DNA of 44,975 nt from Candidatus Woesearchaeota archaeon (GCA_016203395.1 JACQMV010000008.1:1-44975); one strand, 5' to 3'; numbered from the stretch's first letter, positions 16,354 through 25,807 are shown. The notes: generated by a model from the sequence alone, not told the origin. Translations and numbers: made by a program.

Positions 16354-17036
16354 AGCTCGTGTTTGATGCAGGTCCGATTATTAGTCTGACTACAAATAAT
16401 CTTTTGTGGATTTTGCGGGATTTGAAAAAGCTGTTTGATGGTGATTTTTGCATTACTAAAGGAGTGCGTTATGAGCTTGTTGAAAAGCCATTGCTTACAA
16501 AGAAATTCAAGTTTGAAGCATTTCAGGTTGAAAAGCTCATTGAAGAAAGAGTTCTCAATGTGGAAACTCCTGATGTTTTATTCAGCCAGAATCTGGCAAA
16601 TATTGCGAACTCTTGTTTTTTTGCTCAGGGACATCCATTGAAGATTGTGCAGAATGGAGAAATGGAGACTCTTGCTTTTGCATTGAGAACTAACAAAATT
16701 GCTGTTGTTGACGAACGGATTACTCCTATGCTTGTTGAGGATCCTGAGCGTCTTGTCAAAATTCTTGAGAACAGGTTTCATTTTAGGATTTTTGCTGACA
16801 AAAAGGTATTGCAGCAGTTGCGTGGCTTGCTTTCAAGTCTTAAAATAATCCGGAGTGTTGAGCTTGTTGCCGTTGCTTTTGAAAAAGGAATTCTTGATGG
16901 CTATATTGTTGGCTTGCCTCACGCGAAAGAAGAGCTTCTTGATTCATTGCTGTGGGGTGTTAAGCTTCAGGGCTGTTCTGTTTCCGAGGAGGAAATAAAG
17001 AACATTGAATCTCGCGTTCTGAGTCAACACAAATAA
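16350..17036 (+). CDS. PIN-domain-like protein
   Basis: 228 aa, N-terminal LVFDAGPIISLT, then GEMETLAFALRTNKIAVVDERITPMLVED, consistent with the PIN acidic pattern. Confidence 0.6.
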   Translation: MKLVFDAGPIISLTTNNLLWILRDLKKLFDGDFCITKGVRYELVEKPLLTKKFKFEAFQVEKLIEERVLNVETPDVLFSQNLANIANSCFFAQGHPLKIVQNGEMETLAFALRTNKIAVVDERITPMLVEDPERLVKILENRFHFRIFADKKVLQQLRGLLSSLKIIRSVELVAVAFEKGILDGYIVGLPHAKEELLDSLLWGVKLQGCSVSEEEIKNIESRVLSQHK

Positions 17037-17209
17037 GCACTTGATTAAAAGACTGCACATTTCTTTCCGTGCTCTGCTAAAAATACTCTGATTATGTGAG
17101 TTAATATTTGCCTTGTAACAACTGCTAATACTGATTAAGGGGAATGTTGTTATTTTTCCACAGCCGCTAATAATAATCTTAGGGTATGGGGCTTATGCAA
17201 ATATTTTTT

Positions 17210-17435
17210 CGCAGCTCTGGTGGCTTGACTAGTGATTTGAATGCTTCTTGTCTTGTCGTTATACTTAGCCCTTACCTTTTGCTTGCACTGTGTTTGCAAT
17301 CATTTGCAACAGATTGCAACAAATGGTATTGCTCATGACAAATAATACACCGCATTGCGTTAGAGCTAACAGTCAGAGCGCATGACCTGTTGATAAATTG
17401 TGACCTCATTTAAGATACGAATTAGAAGGTCTGTT
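17210..17435 (+). repeat. Repeat family B copy 3 (degenerate)
   Basis: CGCAGCTCTGGTGGCTTGACTAGTGATTTGAATGCTTCTTGTCTTGTCGTTATACTTAGCCCTTACC ... CAGTCAGAGCGCATGACCTGTTGATAAATTGTGACCTCATTTAAG shared with the 22.8-kb copy. Confidence 0.65.
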
Positions 17436-17526
17436 TTAGTAATAGCCAGTATTTCTTAATGTAGCAGTTTCATTCTATATGTTGTTTTTAATAAAAGCTT
17501 ATAGCCAAAAAGGCAGTAGGGATTGC

Positions 17527-19542
17527 ATGCTTATTCGCCGCCTCAAGCTTAAGAATATTAGAAGTTATGTTGACTCAGAGCTTATTTTTCCTAGAAACTA
17601 TGTTTTGCTTTCTGGCGATATTGGAAGCGGTAAATCCACTGCTTTGCTTGCTATTGAATTTGCTTTGTTCGGCCTTCTTAAGGGAGAATTGACAGGTAGC
17701 GCTTTGCTTAGAAATGGCCGCCATCGTGGCGAGGTTGAGCTTGAATTTGAGATTGATCAGGAAATTGTTGTAATAAAGCGTGTGCTTAAGAGAGGTGAGA
17801 ATAGTGTTGCTCAGGAAGCGGGTGTTTTGGTTGTTAACGGGCACATGCAGGAATTCACTGCTCAGGAGCTTAAAGCAAGAATTTTTGAGCTTTTTGGCTA
17901 TCCTAAGAGCATGATTTCTAAAGGGAAACTGGTTTATCGTTATACTGTGTACACGCCTCAGGAGCACATGAAGCAGATTATTAATGAGGGTGCTGAAGAG
18001 CGTTTGAATGTTATTCGCCAGCTTTTTGACATTGATCGTTTTAAACGGATAAAGGATAATGTTTCTCTTGTAATGCGTAGTTTAAGAGAGCGGTGTCGTG
18101 AATTATTAGGCAGTATTTCTGATTTAGATGAAAAAAGGGCTTTGCTTAAGCGCCACACACAGGAATTATTAGGTCTTTCTGAATCTCTTGGTCCTGTTGA
18201 AATTAAGTTAAAAGAACTGCAGAACGATCTTGTTTTGTCTAAGAAGAAATTATTTTTTTTGGAGGGGCAGGCAGCAAGGGTTTTAGCTGCAAAAACTTCT
18301 TTTAGTATATTAGAAAATGCAGTTATTGGCATTAAGCAGAATTTGGCGCGTTTGATTTCTGAAAAGAATAATTTGTGTGATGAGGTCGCAAAACTAAGAC
18401 AGGGAGGTATTGAGATAGATGGTTCTCAACTTCTTGCTAAAAAGTCAGAGTTTTATAAGCTCCAAGAGAAGATATTTGCAGTTTCAAAAGATCTTGGCGA
18501 GAAAGAATCAATAAAAAAGATAAGTTTTGAAACCAAAAGCAAGATTATGTTTCTTGAACAATGTCCGTTATGCCGTCAGAATGTTAGTATAGAACACAAG
18601 CAATGTATTGGGAAGGAGTGCGATGAAAAAATAAAGGTCGCGAATGAGTCCTTTCGTGTTCTTTCTGAAGAGCAGAATTTATTGAAAGAACAGTTTGTTC
18701 TTTTGCGTTCTGAAATAGAGCGTTTTTCAGAACTGGTTAGTGCGCAGGAGTTGCTTAAGGATCGTGTTGAACGTGCTGAATCAAGAAAAGTATCCTGTGA
18801 AAAAGAAATTTCGTTGTTGGAAGTGCAGTTGGATGATACTGTAAAAAAGATATCCTCTTTTAAGGATATCATGACTCAGCAGGTGGATGTTGAAAGTGAA
18901 AGAAAAAAGCATGAAGATCTTGTTTCCAAACAAAATGAGCAGGCAGTGCAAGCAGCTAATATCCGCGCAAGAAAAGAAATGATTACTTCTATTAGGAATA
19001 TGCTTGATGCAGAAGTTGTTAAAAAGGAGAATTCAAAGGCGCTGTTTGATCGGCTGAATTCAAAGATTGGCTGGTTTGAGAATGAATTTTTGGAGGTTGT
19101 TGAGATTGTTGAGAAAAATATACTTGCAAGGGTTCATTCGCAATTTTCAGAACTCTTTTGTAAATGGTTTTGCATGCTTGTTGATGATCTTGAAGTGCGT
19201 CTTGATGAGGAGTTTACACCAGTTGTTATTCAGAACGGGTACGAAACTGCTCTTGACTGCTTATCAGGCGGAGAGAAAACTGCTTGCGCTTTGGCTTACC
19301 GCCTTGCATTGAACAGAGTTGTAAATGATGCATTAAGCACGATCAGGACTAAAGAGGTTCTTATTCTTGATGAACCAACTGATGGCTTCAGTAATGAACA
19401 ACTTGAGCGTCTTGGAGAGCTTTTGGCAGAGCTTGATTCTGGACAGGTTATAATAGTTAGTCATGAAGCACACATGGAAGCATTTGTTGACTCAGTAATT
19501 CGGTTAAAAAAAGACGAGCATGTCACAAGCATTGCTTATTAG
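17527..19542 (+). CDS. rad50: Rad50-like SMC-family ATPase (short coiled coil)
   Basis: Walker A SGDIGSGKSTALLAIEFALFG, zinc hook CPLC, signature CLSGGEKTACALAYRLALN, Walker B EVLILDEPTDGFS; ORF opens at 17479 but MLIRRLKLKNIRSY at 17527 is the likely start. Confidence 0.85.
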   Translation: MLIRRLKLKNIRSYVDSELIFPRNYVLLSGDIGSGKSTALLAIEFALFGLLKGELTGSALLRNGRHRGEVELEFEIDQEIVVIKRVLKRGENSVAQEAGVLVVNGHMQEFTAQELKARIFELFGYPKSMISKGKLVYRYTVYTPQEHMKQIINEGAEERLNVIRQLFDIDRFKRIKDNVSLVMRSLRERCRELLGSISDLDEKRALLKRHTQELLGLSESLGPVEIKLKELQNDLVLSKKKLFFLEGQAARVLAAKTSFSILENAVIGIKQNLARLISEKNNLCDEVAKLRQGGIEIDGSQLLAKKSEFYKLQEKIFAVSKDLGEKESIKKISFETKSKIMFLEQCPLCRQNVSIEHKQCIGKECDEKIKVANESFRVLSEEQNLLKEQFVLLRSEIERFSELVSAQELLKDRVERAESRKVSCEKEISLLEVQLDDTVKKISSFKDIMTQQVDVESERKKHEDLVSKQNEQAVQAANIRARKEMITSIRNMLDAEVVKKENSKALFDRLNSKIGWFENEFLEVVEIVEKNILARVHSQFSELFCKWFCMLVDDLEVRLDEEFTPVVIQNGYETALDCLSGGEKTACALAYRLALNRVVNDALSTIRTKEVLILDEPTDGFSNEQLERLGELLAELDSGQVIIVSHEAHMEAFVDSVIRLKKDEHVTSIAY

Positions 19543-19602
19543 TTCTTACTCAGTCGTGGCATAAGCGATACTTTTATAAACATGTATGCTTGCATCGTGG
19601 CT

Positions 19603-21003
19603 ATGAGGATTACTGCTGCTGTTTTGATTATTTTGTGCGCTTCTTTGGTATTGGCAGGAGAGCAGGCATTTACTTTTGATGCTTCGCCAAGTGAAGTAAA
19701 AATCAGGTTTAATGAAACTGCTGTTTTTAAAACAACCATAACGCACATTAGCAAGGATACAGAAACATTTGAGTTGTTTTCTAATGATGTTTTGTGGGAT
19801 TTGCGAACTTCTGAAGCATTGGTAATCCCTCCAAAGGGTGTTTCTGTTGATGTTTTTCTCAAGCCATTGTTTGCAAAGCCGGGAGTGTATGGCGTTACTT
19901 TGATTCTTAAGAGATCCAAAACAGGTGAAATGAAGCGGCATACTTTGAATGTTGAAGTGTCTTCTGATGTTGCTCAGCAGTATCTTCCTGCTGTGAGAGG
20001 CACGGCATATATTGACAAGTATGTGCGTCCTGACAGGGCAGTTGAGATTACTGTTGATTTAGAAAGCCAGAATAGTGCAGTTATTCCTAAGCTGGTTATT
20101 AAAGCAAGAAGTGCGACAATAAATGCAGACTATGAAACTTCTTTGTTGGCTTTTGAAAAAAAGACAGTCAGGTTTACTGTGCAATTGGACGGTAAAACCT
20201 TGCCTCAGGATGATATTCTTCGCACAACAATTATTGCTTTTGATGAAGAAGGTAAGAGTTATAATTTTGAATCTCCTGCTATAGATTTTCAGATTGTTGA
20301 GTATGGTGATGTGGTTAAGGATTATTCTAATGTCAAACGTTTTCTGAAAAGTCAGCTGAATTTTGTTATTACGAATGATGGCAATGTTCCGAAAGTTTTT
20401 AGGCATGATGAATTCATTGGCTATCCTGCGCTTTGGTTTACTACAAGTTCTCCTTTAGGTATTAAGGAACGTGGTCGTATTTATTGGGATATTGCTTTGA
20501 ATGTTGGTGAATCAAGAGAGTTTATTGTCGTGACTAATTATTGGGGCGGCTTTCTCGTTTTGTTGATTGCCGTTTTGATTATTATCTCTTATTACATCTT
20601 CAGAAGTCCTGTTGTTCTTAAGAAAACATCCAGAATTGTGAGCACAAGGGAAGGAGGTATCAGTGAGCTAAAAATTCTTATTTGTGCTCATAACAGAAGC
20701 AGGCGTGCTGTAAAAAACATTCGTATTATTGATCTTGTTCCGAGAATTGCAGAGTATCTGAAGCAGGTTGATCCGGGGAGTATTGAGCCGTTTTCTATTG
20801 TTACTCATGAACAGAAAGGTTCAATAATCAAGTGGCGTGTTCATTGTCTTGAACCGGGTGAAGAACGTATTATTGTGTACAGAATTAGGGCGAAATTCGC
20901 AATTATTGGAGGAGTTCGTCTTCCTATTGCTTCTTCAAGATTTGAATCCTCTATAGGGAATGAACGCACTATCAACAGCAATTCTCCAGTTATCTCATTA
21001 TGA
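19603..21003 (+). CDS. Secreted/membrane-anchored beta-domain protein
   Basis: N-terminal signal peptide (MRITAAVLIILCASLVLAGEQ), extracellular domains, TM helix FLVLLIAVLIIISYYIF near residue 320, cytoplasmic-side C-terminal domain. Confidence 0.65.
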   Translation: MRITAAVLIILCASLVLAGEQAFTFDASPSEVKIRFNETAVFKTTITHISKDTETFELFSNDVLWDLRTSEALVIPPKGVSVDVFLKPLFAKPGVYGVTLILKRSKTGEMKRHTLNVEVSSDVAQQYLPAVRGTAYIDKYVRPDRAVEITVDLESQNSAVIPKLVIKARSATINADYETSLLAFEKKTVRFTVQLDGKTLPQDDILRTTIIAFDEEGKSYNFESPAIDFQIVEYGDVVKDYSNVKRFLKSQLNFVITNDGNVPKVFRHDEFIGYPALWFTTSSPLGIKERGRIYWDIALNVGESREFIVVTNYWGGFLVLLIAVLIIISYYIFRSPVVLKKTSRIVSTREGGISELKILICAHNRSRRAVKNIRIIDLVPRIAEYLKQVDPGSIEPFSIVTHEQKGSIIKWRVHCLEPGEERIIVYRIRAKFAIIGGVRLPIASSRFESSIGNERTINSNSPVISL

Positions 21004-21019
21004 AAAAGCTAGTTTTGCA

Positions 21020-21115
21020 ATAACAACATCCTCTTTAATCAGTATTAGCAGTTGTTGCAAGCACAGGGTAAGGGGCATGTCAAACGACAAGACAGGGTGC
21101 TCAACTTTTGATTAT
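21020..21115 (-). repeat. Partial/degenerate repeat family B fragment
   Basis: AATAACAACATCCTCTTTAATCAGTATTAGCAGTTGTTGCAAGCACAGGGTAAGG...CAAACGACAAGACAGG; reverse complement matches segments of the 17.1-17.3 kb copy. Confidence 0.5.
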
Positions 21116-21213
21116 TAGTGACTGTGTAAGATCTTGAGATAGGGTAATCAAAACATAATTACTTGGTTACGAAAGTGCAAACATTTTTATAAGAGAAACC
21201 GTGCAGTCAGTTT

Positions 21214-21888
21214 ATGAAGCTGCCTTTATTTCTTGTCAATTTTAAGGCATACCCGCAAGCAACAGGCAAAAATGCAGTTTTGTTAGCAAAAAAATGCCAG
21301 CGTGTTGCCAAAAAACTGAACATTTCTATTATTCCATGTGTTCAGGCAGCAGATATATCTTTAGTTGCGCACAAAGTTTCTATTCCAGTATTTGCCCAGC
21401 ATGTTGATACTGCCCCCGGAGCACACACTGGCAATATTGTATTAACCAGCGTTATTTCAGCAGGCGCAAAAGGAACCTTGCTTAATCATGCGGAAAGAAC
21501 ACTTTCTTTTTCAACAATAAAACAAACTGTTGCTGAATGCAAAAAAATCAGGTTCCCTGTTGTGGTGTGTGCTTCAACGCCTAAGGAAGCAAAAAGAATG
21601 GCATCTTTAAAACCATTTGCTGTTGCTATTGAGCCACCTGAACTAATTGGCACAGGAATTAGCGTAAGCCGGGCAAATCCGGGGATAATAAAAAAAAGTG
21701 TGGCTTTAAAAGTTCCTGTGTTGTGCGGCGCAGGAATCTCTTCAAAAGAAGATGTTGCTAAAGCGTTAGAATTAGGAGCAAAAGGTGTTCTTGTTGCTTC
21801 TGCCGTCGTCCTGTCCGGGCATCAGGAAAAAACGATATACTTGCTTGGTTTAGGAATAAAGAATTATTCCTGCTTAACTTCTATTTGA
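21214..21888 (+). CDS. tpiA: Triosephosphate isomerase (archaeal type)
   Basis: LVNFKAYPQATG, GTLLNHAERTL, AIEPPELIGTGISVSRANP, VLCGAGISSKEDVAKALELGAKGVLVASAVV. Confidence 0.93.
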   Translation: MKLPLFLVNFKAYPQATGKNAVLLAKKCQRVAKKLNISIIPCVQAADISLVAHKVSIPVFAQHVDTAPGAHTGNIVLTSVISAGAKGTLLNHAERTLSFSTIKQTVAECKKIRFPVVVCASTPKEAKRMASLKPFAVAIEPPELIGTGISVSRANPGIIKKSVALKVPVLCGAGISSKEDVAKALELGAKGVLVASAVVLSGHQEKTIYLLGLGIKNYSCLTSI

Positions 21889-22454
21889 AGAACTCTGTCT
21901 CCATAAACAGGTGTTGATGGTGTACAGTCAATTGATTCTACAAGCCCTGTTGATGATAAAGTAACACACACGTTAAAGTAATAAGTTCCTTTTTCAACAT
22001 CATGAGGAGCTTTCAGGTATATTTTTGTGTTTGTGTTTTGATTAATATCAATACTGAGTATTTGCGCTGCAAGATTCTCTGTCCATGCTCTATGCAGCTG
22101 ATTTATTTTTGCAGGACTGGTTACTGACAACAACTGATTGTTTATTAAAGCATCATCCAGTTGTACTGTTATCTGAAAATCCTGTTTTGCAGAAAGAACA
22201 TTTCGTACGCCTATACCGAAGAAATGCTTCTGCCCTTTTTTCAGTGTTGTAGTTGAGTAAGGCATTGCTACAAGCGAGCCCTCTTCTGCAATTAAACGCT
22301 CAATCTCTGCCTCAGTCTTTTCCTGCAGCTGCTTTTCAATATCTTTTGCACCTGTAAATACGTTTCTGAGAAAAATAAGCGACAAACCAAATATCAAAAT
22401 CGTTATGATTAGAATAACTGCCATCGTGATACTAATCTCCACACCTTTTCGCAT
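21864..22454 (-). CDS. Pilin-like secreted protein with class III-type signal sequence
   Basis: MRKGVEISITMAVILIITILIFGLSLIFL followed by a beta-rich extracellular region; start chosen at the internal Met before RKG. Confidence 0.6.
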   Translation of the reverse strand: MRKGVEISITMAVILIITILIFGLSLIFLRNVFTGAKDIEKQLQEKTEAEIERLIAEEGSLVAMPYSTTTLKKGQKHFFGIGVRNVLSAKQDFQITVQLDDALINNQLLSVTSPAKINQLHRAWTENLAAQILSIDINQNTNTKIYLKAPHDVEKGTYYFNVCVTLSSTGLVESIDCTPSTPVYGDRVLQIEVKQE

Positions 22455-22599
22455 ATCTTCTGGTCGCAATTCGTATTATTTAATAGTTTCTAGTCCACAA
22501 TACTGCTAACGACAATGAAGGAACACTCATAGGGCATGTAGCGTATGCAAATATTTCCCCGCAGCTGCTAATATCTATCAAAGACTGTGTTGTTATTTT

Positions 22600-22931
22600 C
22601 CGCAGCCCTTGTGGCTTGACTCATGATTCGGTTTCTTGTTTTGTTGTCATACTCAGCCCTTACCATGTGCTTTTAACTGCTAATATCTATCAAAGAATGT
22701 GTTGTTATTTCCTAGCAGCCATTGTGGCTTGATGAGTAGTTTGAAGGTATTTTGTTTTGTTGTCACACCAAGCCCTTACCTTTTGTTTGCGTTGTGTTTG
22801 CAACCGGCTGCAACAAAGGGCATTGCTCATGACAAGCAATACACCGAATTGCGTTAGAGCTAACAGTCAGAGCGCATGACCTGTTGATAAATTGTGATCT
22901 GATTTAAGATAAGAATTAGCAAGGGCTGTGG
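22600..22931 (+). mobile_element. Repeat family B copy 4 with duplicated left end
   Basis: Terminal CCGCAGCCCTTG (22600) and CAAGGGCTGTGG (22920); the left-end segment CTGCTAATATCTATCAAAGA(C/A)TGTGTTGTTATTT...CAGCC(C/A)TTGTGGCTTGA occurs twice. Confidence 0.7.
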
Positions 22932-23023
22932 AAAAAATGCAAAATCAGTGAGGGTATGCTCTGGCAGGGGAAACATAGGTCTATCTGTTCATACTATAAA
23001 ATAGCTGCAGATTATTGTTTTGC

Positions 23024-23251
23024 CTATCTCAGGTGCTCAAATTCTTTTATGACAATCCACGAAAATAGTGCTAATGTTATTGCTCCTGCAACAAGGTAGG
23101 GTACTGATGCTTTGAAGCTGTCGGTTATGCTTACATAAAGTCCCCAGCCCATGAATGCAGTGCCTATCCATAAGAACTTATCTAGCACCATTGACATTAT
23201 TCTGAATTCTTCGTGTTCTGTCAGCACTCTTTTTCTTAGTCGCTTTGCCAT
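23024..23251 (-). CDS. Small two-TM membrane protein
   Basis: 75 aa with hydrophobic segments FLWIGTAFMGWGLYVSI and VPYLVAGAITLALFSWIVI; adjacent to a pilin-like gene on the same strand. Confidence 0.6.
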   Translation of the reverse strand: MAKRLRKRVLTEHEEFRIMSMVLDKFLWIGTAFMGWGLYVSITDSFKASVPYLVAGAITLALFSWIVIKEFEHLR

Positions 23252-23253
23252 TT

Positions 23254-23838
23254 TTATTCCACCGTTATAAAGAAGGGAATTGATGCGTATGTTGCGTAGG
23301 TAGCGCTAGCACAATCTCCCGCTGTTGTTACAGCAGTTTCTTTAGCAACATCTAACTTCATCTGGAATGTGGTTTTGCCTAAACTAGATGGAACTTGTAG
23401 TTTTGTAGGTATAACCGTCACATCATTTCCTTCAACTTGTATAGTGCTAAACAATCTTGAAAACCAAGGTTCTATCGCACCGTCGCCGCCTACAATAGTA
23501 CTAGGGCATGGTGTTACTATATCTGTGCTTTGTATGCAGTTGATTTGTATTTGAAAGCATTTTGATGCTGAATCACTATTTGAAATTCCTAGATTTAAGT
23601 CAAGTGGTTTTCCTTGTTTTACTTTAATGTCTTTTCCTGCGTCAAAACCAGCACTGATTCCTTCGCTTGCAAATGTTTCTTTAAGCGTATCTTTGACCTT
23701 TTCTAATTGCCCACTTAGCAGTGTTGTTCCTGCCCCAAATAAGCTTTTGATAAAGAATATCGCAAATCCTAATACTGTTATTGCTATTATTAAAACAACT
23801 ATTGCTGTTATTGATAGTTCTAAAGCGCCTTTTTTCAT
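23254..23838 (-). CDS. Pilin-like secreted protein with class III-type signal sequence
   Basis: MKKGALELSITAIVVLIIAITVLGFAIFFIKSLFG followed by an extracellular domain; start chosen at MKKG. Confidence 0.65.
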   Translation of the reverse strand: MKKGALELSITAIVVLIIAITVLGFAIFFIKSLFGAGTTLLSGQLEKVKDTLKETFASEGISAGFDAGKDIKVKQGKPLDLNLGISNSDSASKCFQIQINCIQSTDIVTPCPSTIVGGDGAIEPWFSRLFSTIQVEGNDVTVIPTKLQVPSSLGKTTFQMKLDVAKETAVTTAGDCASATYATYASIPFFITVE

Positions 23839-23934
23839 ATCACACCTCTTTTTAGTTATTTCAAGAACACTCATTTATATAACTTTCTGTTTTCTGACCA
23901 TTAGGTTCTTATATTGTAAAGTTTTTTTAGTTAT

Positions 23935-24543
23935 ATGGGTATAGAAAGATTTTGGGTGGTTGATGATACTGACAGACCGTTGATGACTGCTAACTGGGAT
24001 ACGATTCATAATAAGCATGCGCCATTACGCCACAGGGCTGTTGCAGTGCTGATGTATAAAACTCCTGAAAAACAAGAGCTGCTCATTTCCCGGCGTGGTG
24101 AAAAAGTCAAGTATGGTCAAGGAAAATGGCAAGCTTCTGCTGCAGGTCATGTTTCTCACCCGTTTACCTATCCTGAAGCAGCTAAGGCAGAAACATTAGA
24201 AGAACTATTTTACAACAATGTTCTTCCTGATATTAAGTTTGACTGGGTAGGCAGGGTTATTCATTCAAGTAGGACTGAGAATCTTGAGATTGTTGGTGTT
24301 TTTGAAGTGGTTTATAATGGCTCTGTGTTTTTGAACCATGATGAATCTGCTGAGGTTAGATGGAAACAGTATTCTGAGCTAAATGCAGAAATTATAGATG
24401 CTCAGCCGTGCGCTAATATGTATACTAAGACATTCGTGAATGTCATGCTTGCATATTCCAGATGGCGTGATGGAGACAATAAAGCAATACTTCCTCCTTT
24501 TAGCGAACCTGTGCTTGATGATAAACCTCCTCTAACATTTTGA
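23935..24543 (+). CDS. NUDIX hydrolase-like protein
   Basis: 202 aa; RHRAVAVLMYKTPEKQELLISRRGEKVKYGQGKWQASAAGHVSHPFTYPEAAKAETLEELF matches the NUDIX region, IPP-isomerase/YfcD-like. Confidence 0.72.
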   Translation: MGIERFWVVDDTDRPLMTANWDTIHNKHAPLRHRAVAVLMYKTPEKQELLISRRGEKVKYGQGKWQASAAGHVSHPFTYPEAAKAETLEELFYNNVLPDIKFDWVGRVIHSSRTENLEIVGVFEVVYNGSVFLNHDESAEVRWKQYSELNAEIIDAQPCANMYTKTFVNVMLAYSRWRDGDNKAILPPFSEPVLDDKPPLTF

Positions 24544-24570
24544 AGTAAGACCGTCTGATAATAAGTAATT

Positions 24571-24664
24571 TATGGCAAACGAAATAAATTTTCGCATATG
24601 TTTCGTTTGCTATATGAGGAAGAATTTACTATTTTTATACGATTATTAAATTCTTCCGCGATAG
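24571..24664 (-). repeat. Repeat family A copy 2
   Basis: TATGGCAAACGAAATAAATTTTCGCATATGTTTCGTTTGCTATATGAGGAAGAATTTACTATTTTTATACGATTATTAAATTCTTCCGCGATAG. Confidence 0.8.
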
Positions 24665-24690
24665 TCATTCACTAACGCTCAATCTGTCTA

Positions 24691-24763
24691 TGGGCCCGGC
24701 CAGGTTCGAACTGGCGACCTCATCCACGTCAAGGATGCGTCATGACCACTAGACCACGGGCCC
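24691..24763 (-). tRNA. tRNA-Val (anticodon GAC)
   Basis: Minus strand GGGCCCGTGGTCTAGTGGTCATGACGCATCCTTGACGTGGATGAGGTCGCCAGTTCGAACCTGGCCGGGCCCA; complete cloverleaf. Confidence 0.93.
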
Positions 24764-24779
24764 TTGACAGCACCCTATC

Positions 24780-25103
24780 ATGCGCAGGTTTATAAGGATA
24801 ATTATTCCTTGGCTGCTTATGAGACCATTACTGGTTAGTGGTTTGTGTGTAATTCTCGGTTGTGTTTCTCCTTCCCAAAAGAAGAGTTCTTTTACTGATT
24901 TTGTTGATTATAATAAGGATGGTAAGATGGACAGAAGAACTACGTTTGTTGAAGAAAATAAATACCTTTTGCTTCCTAAAGATGCCCGGCTTCGTGGCAG
25001 CTCTTCAGAAAGGCGTAATGTTGTCAGTAAGTATATTGAAATAATGCAGGATGATGGCAGCTATGCTCCTCAGATGCTTATATCTATTGATATTGCAGAT
25101 TAG
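24780..25103 (+). CDS. Putative lipoprotein with EF-hand-like loop
   Basis: 107 aa; hydrophobic N-terminus ending VILGC (lipobox-like) and DYNKDGKMDRRT calcium-loop-like motif. Confidence 0.55.
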   Translation: MRRFIRIIIPWLLMRPLLVSGLCVILGCVSPSQKKSSFTDFVDYNKDGKMDRRTTFVEENKYLLLPKDARLRGSSSERRNVVSKYIEIMQDDGSYAPQMLISIDIAD

Positions 25104-25113
25104 AGTGTGCATT

Positions 25114-25770
25114 TCAAGCATTTTTTATTAGCTGTTTGATTGCGTTGTATCCTGCTGTGAGGTGTTTTTCTCTTACTATAATTGTTAGTTCCGTGAATGT
25201 TGACACGAGTTCTACTATTGGTATTGATTCCCATGCTAATGTTCTTGTTGCCATGAACAAAAGCCCGACTTCGTTTATTGCTGTTGGTGGCAGTTTGATT
25301 GTTATTGATGTCAATCCTTCAATCTCGCTAAGTATCTTTTCTCCTTTAAGTGTGCTGAAGAACTGTTTTTTGTATCTTTTGTTTGAGATTATTGTTGCCT
25401 GGTGCACTCCCTGTGTTATTGTGAGGAAGTCGCCTTGATCAAAATTAACCTTATCATATAATGACTTCAGTATTTTGAATAGAGTGGATGATTTAAGTAA
25501 GGTTATTTCAAATAATTCTGATTGCAGCACTATGTCTGTGTCTTTGTCAAATCTTATTTTATCTGTAAAGCCAGTTTGTAGTTTTTCGCTTAGCCGCCTT
25601 AATGCCATTGTTATTGCTTGGTTTTTTGCGGTTTTACCTGTCTCTTGTTCAATTTCTTTTTTCATTAGTTCTGCTAAGTTTGCGTAATTGATTACTGCTT
25701 TTGAGAGCCCTTCTTGCAGGAATGGTCTTCTTCTTACAATCTCCTCAACAGCTCTTGCAATGCTTGCCAT
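25114..25770 (-). CDS. Putative ACT-domain-like regulatory protein
   Basis: 218 aa with N-terminal helical region and repeats ending ...GLTSITIKLPPTAINEVGLLFMATRTLAWESIPIVELVSTFTELTIIVREKH, ACT-like. Confidence 0.5.
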   Translation of the reverse strand: MASIARAVEEIVRRRPFLQEGLSKAVINYANLAELMKKEIEQETGKTAKNQAITMALRRLSEKLQTGFTDKIRFDKDTDIVLQSELFEITLLKSSTLFKILKSLYDKVNFDQGDFLTITQGVHQATIISNKRYKKQFFSTLKGEKILSEIEGLTSITIKLPPTAINEVGLLFMATRTLAWESIPIVELVSTFTELTIIVREKHLTAGYNAIKQLIKNA

Positions 25771-25807
25771 AACTTTTTAACAGCATTTTTGTTATTATAA
25801 TAACATC

